Below are positions 61,476-64,000 of a stretch of DNA of 64,000 nt, piece after piece (position 1 is the first letter of the stretch; every line of letters begins with the position of its first letter). Position numbers and translations under genes: made by a program. The stretch spans positions 56,226 to 120,225 of the forward strand of contig CAZVYQ010000003.1 of NCBI GenBank assembly GCA_964631375.1, given 5' to 3'. Below the pieces are notes generated by a model that saw only the letters and a program-made list of their open reading frames with translations, had not been told where the DNA came from and did no database searches. The stretch is from JAAYYM01 sp964631375. GTDB lineage: Bacteria; Bacillota; Clostridia; Lachnospirales; Lachnospiraceae.

Positions 61476-63029
61476 TCATAATTCAGTATATTTCAGGTAT
61501 CGAAAATTCGCTGAGATTCCGTCTCCTTGACAGTCACAACAATTTACACCCAGCATGGAGCCCGTAAATCCATTTCCAATAATATGCTCATCAGAGATGT
61601 TCCTCATATCCAGAATGGGACCAATTTTTCTAAACTGCTTTTGATTATCAGAATAAAAAAACTGGAGATTCTCATTTCTGATTTCAGCTTTAAGACAAAC
61701 TGCATTGACTTCTTCGTTGATTAGCACAGATTCCATGTCACATAAATCCATATTGACAAGACTGCTGACTGCAAGCACTTTGCCCTTTTGAGAACGATAC
61801 ATTTTCAAATAATAATGGTTATCGTAATTATAGTAGACCAATAAACCTGCTATATGATTTAAATGACGTGGTTCAAACTCCATCACTGTCTCAAAATCAC
61901 AACATAGACTTTGCTGTCTTCTGGCAAGCAGTCCCTGATGATATTTACTCATGACAGATGCACCGCCACATATATGTAATTTCCCATTGATAACAGATAT
62001 CCCGTTTGTTTGTAAGGATCTTCTCAAGGTCATATAACCCAATGGGATAACACCCTCACTAAAATCAACGGTTTGTGATTGTTTCACAATCTGTTCCGTG
62101 TTGGTTGGAACTTCAAAATACTCTTCTGGTTTTCCGTAAGGATTTGCAGACAATCTAAACCATCCGTCTTTTGTCCATTCAATATTTTGTATTGCACTCT
62201 CTCGCCCCAATATACTGCTTTTATCAATGGGTCTGGAGCATAGATGTGCCATATACCAGTTTCCATCTGCCCCTTCAATTGCCTGTGAATGTCCTGCTCT
62301 TTCTAATTTGCAATTCTTCTGTCCATTGGAAGTCAGTATTGGATTACTTGGATTTTCCTCATATGGTCCAAATAAATGTTTAGACCTCAATACGGTTGTG
62401 CAATGCTCATATCTGGTTCCTCCTTCTGCCAATACCAGATAATAATAATCCTTATGTTTAAAAATATTGGGGCCCTCGGTATCACTCCGTTCAGTTCCCT
62501 TTGAAATGCGAACCGGTGAACCAATCAGTTTTTTCTGAACGGGATCATATTCCTGAACATCAATTCCGCAAAATCTTATTTCATCTATTCTATGATCAAT
62601 CACCATATTAACCAGATATTTCTTGTCTTTCTCATGAAATAATGAAGGATCAAAGCCTGAACGATTCAATGCAATGGGGTCTGTCCACGGACCATGTATA
62701 TCTTTTGCCGTGACCAAATAATTATAAGTATCCTTATAACGTTGTCGATCTGTATATACGATTGTATACACAAGATAAAATGTTCCTTGATCATAGGTTA
62801 AATTAGGTGCCCATATTCCACATGACATATCTAACCCCGTCAAATCTACCAACTGATCATTCGTCAGTGCGTATGCAGATAATTCCCAATTGACCAAATC
62901 TGATGAATGATGAATACATACTCCCGGAAACCATTCAAAGGTAGAAGTTGCAATATAGTAATCATTTTCCACTCTTAACAGTGAAGGATCCGGATGAAAA
63001 CCTCTCAATATTGGATTTTTAACCAGCAT
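61476..63029 (-). CDS. GH43 glycoside hydrolase (beta-xylosidase type)
   Basis: A 517-aa enzyme: the GH43 five-blade propeller (about residues 1-310) with base aspartate in GFHPDPSLL, pKa-modulating aspartate in NRSGFDPSLFHE and acid glutamate in TEGPNIFKH. The C-terminal beta-sandwich (about 325-517) is typical of subfamily 11 xylosidases. No signal peptide, so it acts on imported xylo-oligosaccharides. Next to sugar-ABC permeases, in a single operon. Confidence 0.93.
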   Translation of the reverse strand: MLVKNPILRGFHPDPSLLRVENDYYIATSTFEWFPGVCIHHSSDLVNWELSAYALTNDQLVDLTGLDMSCGIWAPNLTYDQGTFYLVYTIVYTDRQRYKDTYNYLVTAKDIHGPWTDPIALNRSGFDPSLFHEKDKKYLVNMVIDHRIDEIRFCGIDVQEYDPVQKKLIGSPVRISKGTERSDTEGPNIFKHKDYYYLVLAEGGTRYEHCTTVLRSKHLFGPYEENPSNPILTSNGQKNCKLERAGHSQAIEGADGNWYMAHLCSRPIDKSSILGRESAIQNIEWTKDGWFRLSANPYGKPEEYFEVPTNTEQIVKQSQTVDFSEGVIPLGYMTLRRSLQTNGISVINGKLHICGGASVMSKYHQGLLARRQQSLCCDFETVMEFEPRHLNHIAGLLVYYNYDNHYYLKMYRSQKGKVLAVSSLVNMDLCDMESVLINEEVNAVCLKAEIRNENLQFFYSDNQKQFRKIGPILDMRNISDEHIIGNGFTGSMLGVNCCDCQGDGISANFRYLKYTEL

Positions 63030-63039
63030 TCTATGACAC

Positions 63040-63888
63040 CTAACCTTTCAGTCCTGTGGTAGCAATACCATCCACAAAATATTTCTGGCAGAAAAAGAAT
63101 AGAATAACAACTGGTAAAACTGCTAGACAAGACATCGCCATCACATTCTTCCACACAACTACCGTCTCTGAATCCAGTGATAATCGTAAAGCTAATGAGA
63201 CCGTATATTTTTTAACACTGTTGACATAGATTAAAGAGTTAAAGTAATCGTTGTATGTCCACAAAAACTGAAATAATGCGGCTGAAAACAGTGCTGGTTT
63301 CAGCAGAGGCAATATAATATGTGTCAAAGTCTTAAAGGTACCACACCCATCTATATATGCCGACTCATCCAATTCTCTTGGCAAGCCTCTCAGGAATTGG
63401 ATCAACATATATGTAAAAAACGGATAACAAGCAAATGCTGACATCAAGAAGAAAGGACCATAACTATCCAACACTCCGAGGCTTCTAAAAACAGAATATC
63501 TCGGTATGATCAAAATAGCATTGGGTAACATCAAGGTAGATAATAAAAGTACAAAGGATAGTTTCTTTCCTTTAAATTCAAATCTTGCAAAGCCATATGC
63601 TACAAGCATGCTTGATAGCACAGTTAAAAGAGTTGTTGGAACTACGAGCAAAAAAGAATTTTTGAAAAAGACCGCATATGTATTTCCACCAATTGCATTC
63701 CATCCATTAACATATGCTTCCCAGTTATATGTCTTTGGTAAAAGTGATATACTCCCGTAGATTTCTTCATTTGTTTTAAAGCTGGCAAAGAACATCCAAA
63801 TCAGAGGAAATATCATGATAAAGCCTATCGTTATTAAAATTACATACATGATTACCTCATGTATCTTCTTTTTTTTCTTTCTGTTCAT
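63040..63888 (-). CDS. Carbohydrate ABC permease, MalG-type
   Basis: A 282-aa inner-membrane permease with six helices and the EAA loop PRELDESAYIDGCGTFKTLTH that contacts the ATPase. Carries oligosaccharide, probably xylo-oligosaccharide, in view of the GH43 gene 11 bases downstream. The ATG follows AGGAGG. Its partner permease ends 13 bases upstream; the binding protein must lie beyond the right edge. Confidence 0.94.
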   Translation of the reverse strand: MNRKKKKKIHEVIMYVILITIGFIMIFPLIWMFFASFKTNEEIYGSISLLPKTYNWEAYVNGWNAIGGNTYAVFFKNSFLLVVPTTLLTVLSSMLVAYGFARFEFKGKKLSFVLLLSTLMLPNAILIIPRYSVFRSLGVLDSYGPFFLMSAFACYPFFTYMLIQFLRGLPRELDESAYIDGCGTFKTLTHIILPLLKPALFSAALFQFLWTYNDYFNSLIYVNSVKKYTVSLALRLSLDSETVVVWKNVMAMSCLAVLPVVILFFFCQKYFVDGIATTGLKG

Positions 63889-63900
63889 TCATTTCCTCCT

Positions 63901-64000
63901 CTATGATTCATCGCCATAGAACACCCATAATTTTGATGTTCCAAACAAAATCATCGTAAATACAACCACAAGTCCAAATATGATCCATGAAGTAGCACTT
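63901..64000 (-). CDS. Carbohydrate ABC permease, MalF-type (partial)
   Basis: The last 32 codons and the TAG stop (63901-63903) of a permease continuing past the right edge. The tail reads SWIIFGLVVVFTMILFGTSK then LWVFYGDES, a final membrane helix and short cytoplasmic end typical of MalF partners. It directly precedes the MalG-type gene. Confidence 0.75.
   Translation of the reverse strand, partial: SATSWIIFGLVVVFTMILFGTSKLWVFYGDES

Overview
The window looks like the chromosome of an anaerobic gut Firmicute, most likely a Lachnospiraceae member (Roseburia/Butyrivibrio/Agathobacter-like). This rests on moderate-to-low GC, strong GGAGG ribosome sites, a Firmicutes-type LexA box (CGAAC-N4-GTTCG), a ZTP riboswitch on purine genes, a BirA-controlled biotin transporter, YesMN-type sugar sensing and a xylan-type GH43 operon. 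Most genes lie on the minus strand. No rRNA, CRISPR array, intact insertion sequence or prophage was seen.

1-5.1 kb is housekeeping: the end of a membrane-protein gene, a PilZ (c-di-GMP) gene, a split purine module (stand-alone AICAR transformylase plus PurO-type IMP cyclohydrolase) behind a ZTP riboswitch, and birA-bioY behind a BirA operator. 5.1-7.2 kb carries the most unusual unit: a 189-aa protein of unknown function, a 143-nt non-coding element bounded by an 11-bp inverted repeat, and a reverse transcriptase. The operon is divergent from a TetR gene with twin operators and a CapK/PaaK-like adenylate-forming enzyme. 9.3-13.7 kb holds small accessory genes (AI-2E family, flavodoxin-like, DUF3795, a mini OadB-like membrane protein, DJ-1, RhuM-Fic).

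13.7-17.3 kb is a scrapyard. It contains truncated or frameshifted pieces of CapA, an LRR protein, an XRE regulator, a Bce-type permease, and a diverged second copy of the 11.8-12.1 kb segment. It also holds an orphan SOS promoter. 17.3-25.4 kb contains an ABC ATPase, a lipoprotein, a double GNAT, two SPL-type radical SAM genes (one behind a LexA-box promoter, the other ending in a beta-clamp-like motif), a glycosyltransferase and a methyltransferase. 25.6-29.4 kb is a plus-strand operon of a serine hydrolase and an ABC exporter.

29.4-38.7 kb is a galactofuranose-type sugar ABC system (ytfQ-ytfR-ytfT-yjfF order, with a second binding protein) preceded by its YesN/YesM two-component system. 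38.7-42.5 kb holds an aldo/keto reductase with ferredoxin clusters, a FliD-like orphan, two tRNA-Leu genes and an acyltransferase. 42.6-54.0 kb appears to be one long operon: Hpt (interrupted by a stop), CheB, CheR-PAS-kinase-receiver (separated from CheB by a frameshift), Hpt, a six-PAS hybrid kinase, then MoxR/DUF58/DUF4129. A tRNA-Pro and a candidate small RNA follow, then an Sfp-type phosphopantetheinyl transferase.

55.3-64 kb is a tightly packed operon: sugar ABC permeases, GH43 xylosidase, esterase, SDR, split transketolase, beta-hydroxyacid dehydrogenase and glycerate kinase. It links hemicellulose uptake to a carbon route I cannot match to a textbook pathway.
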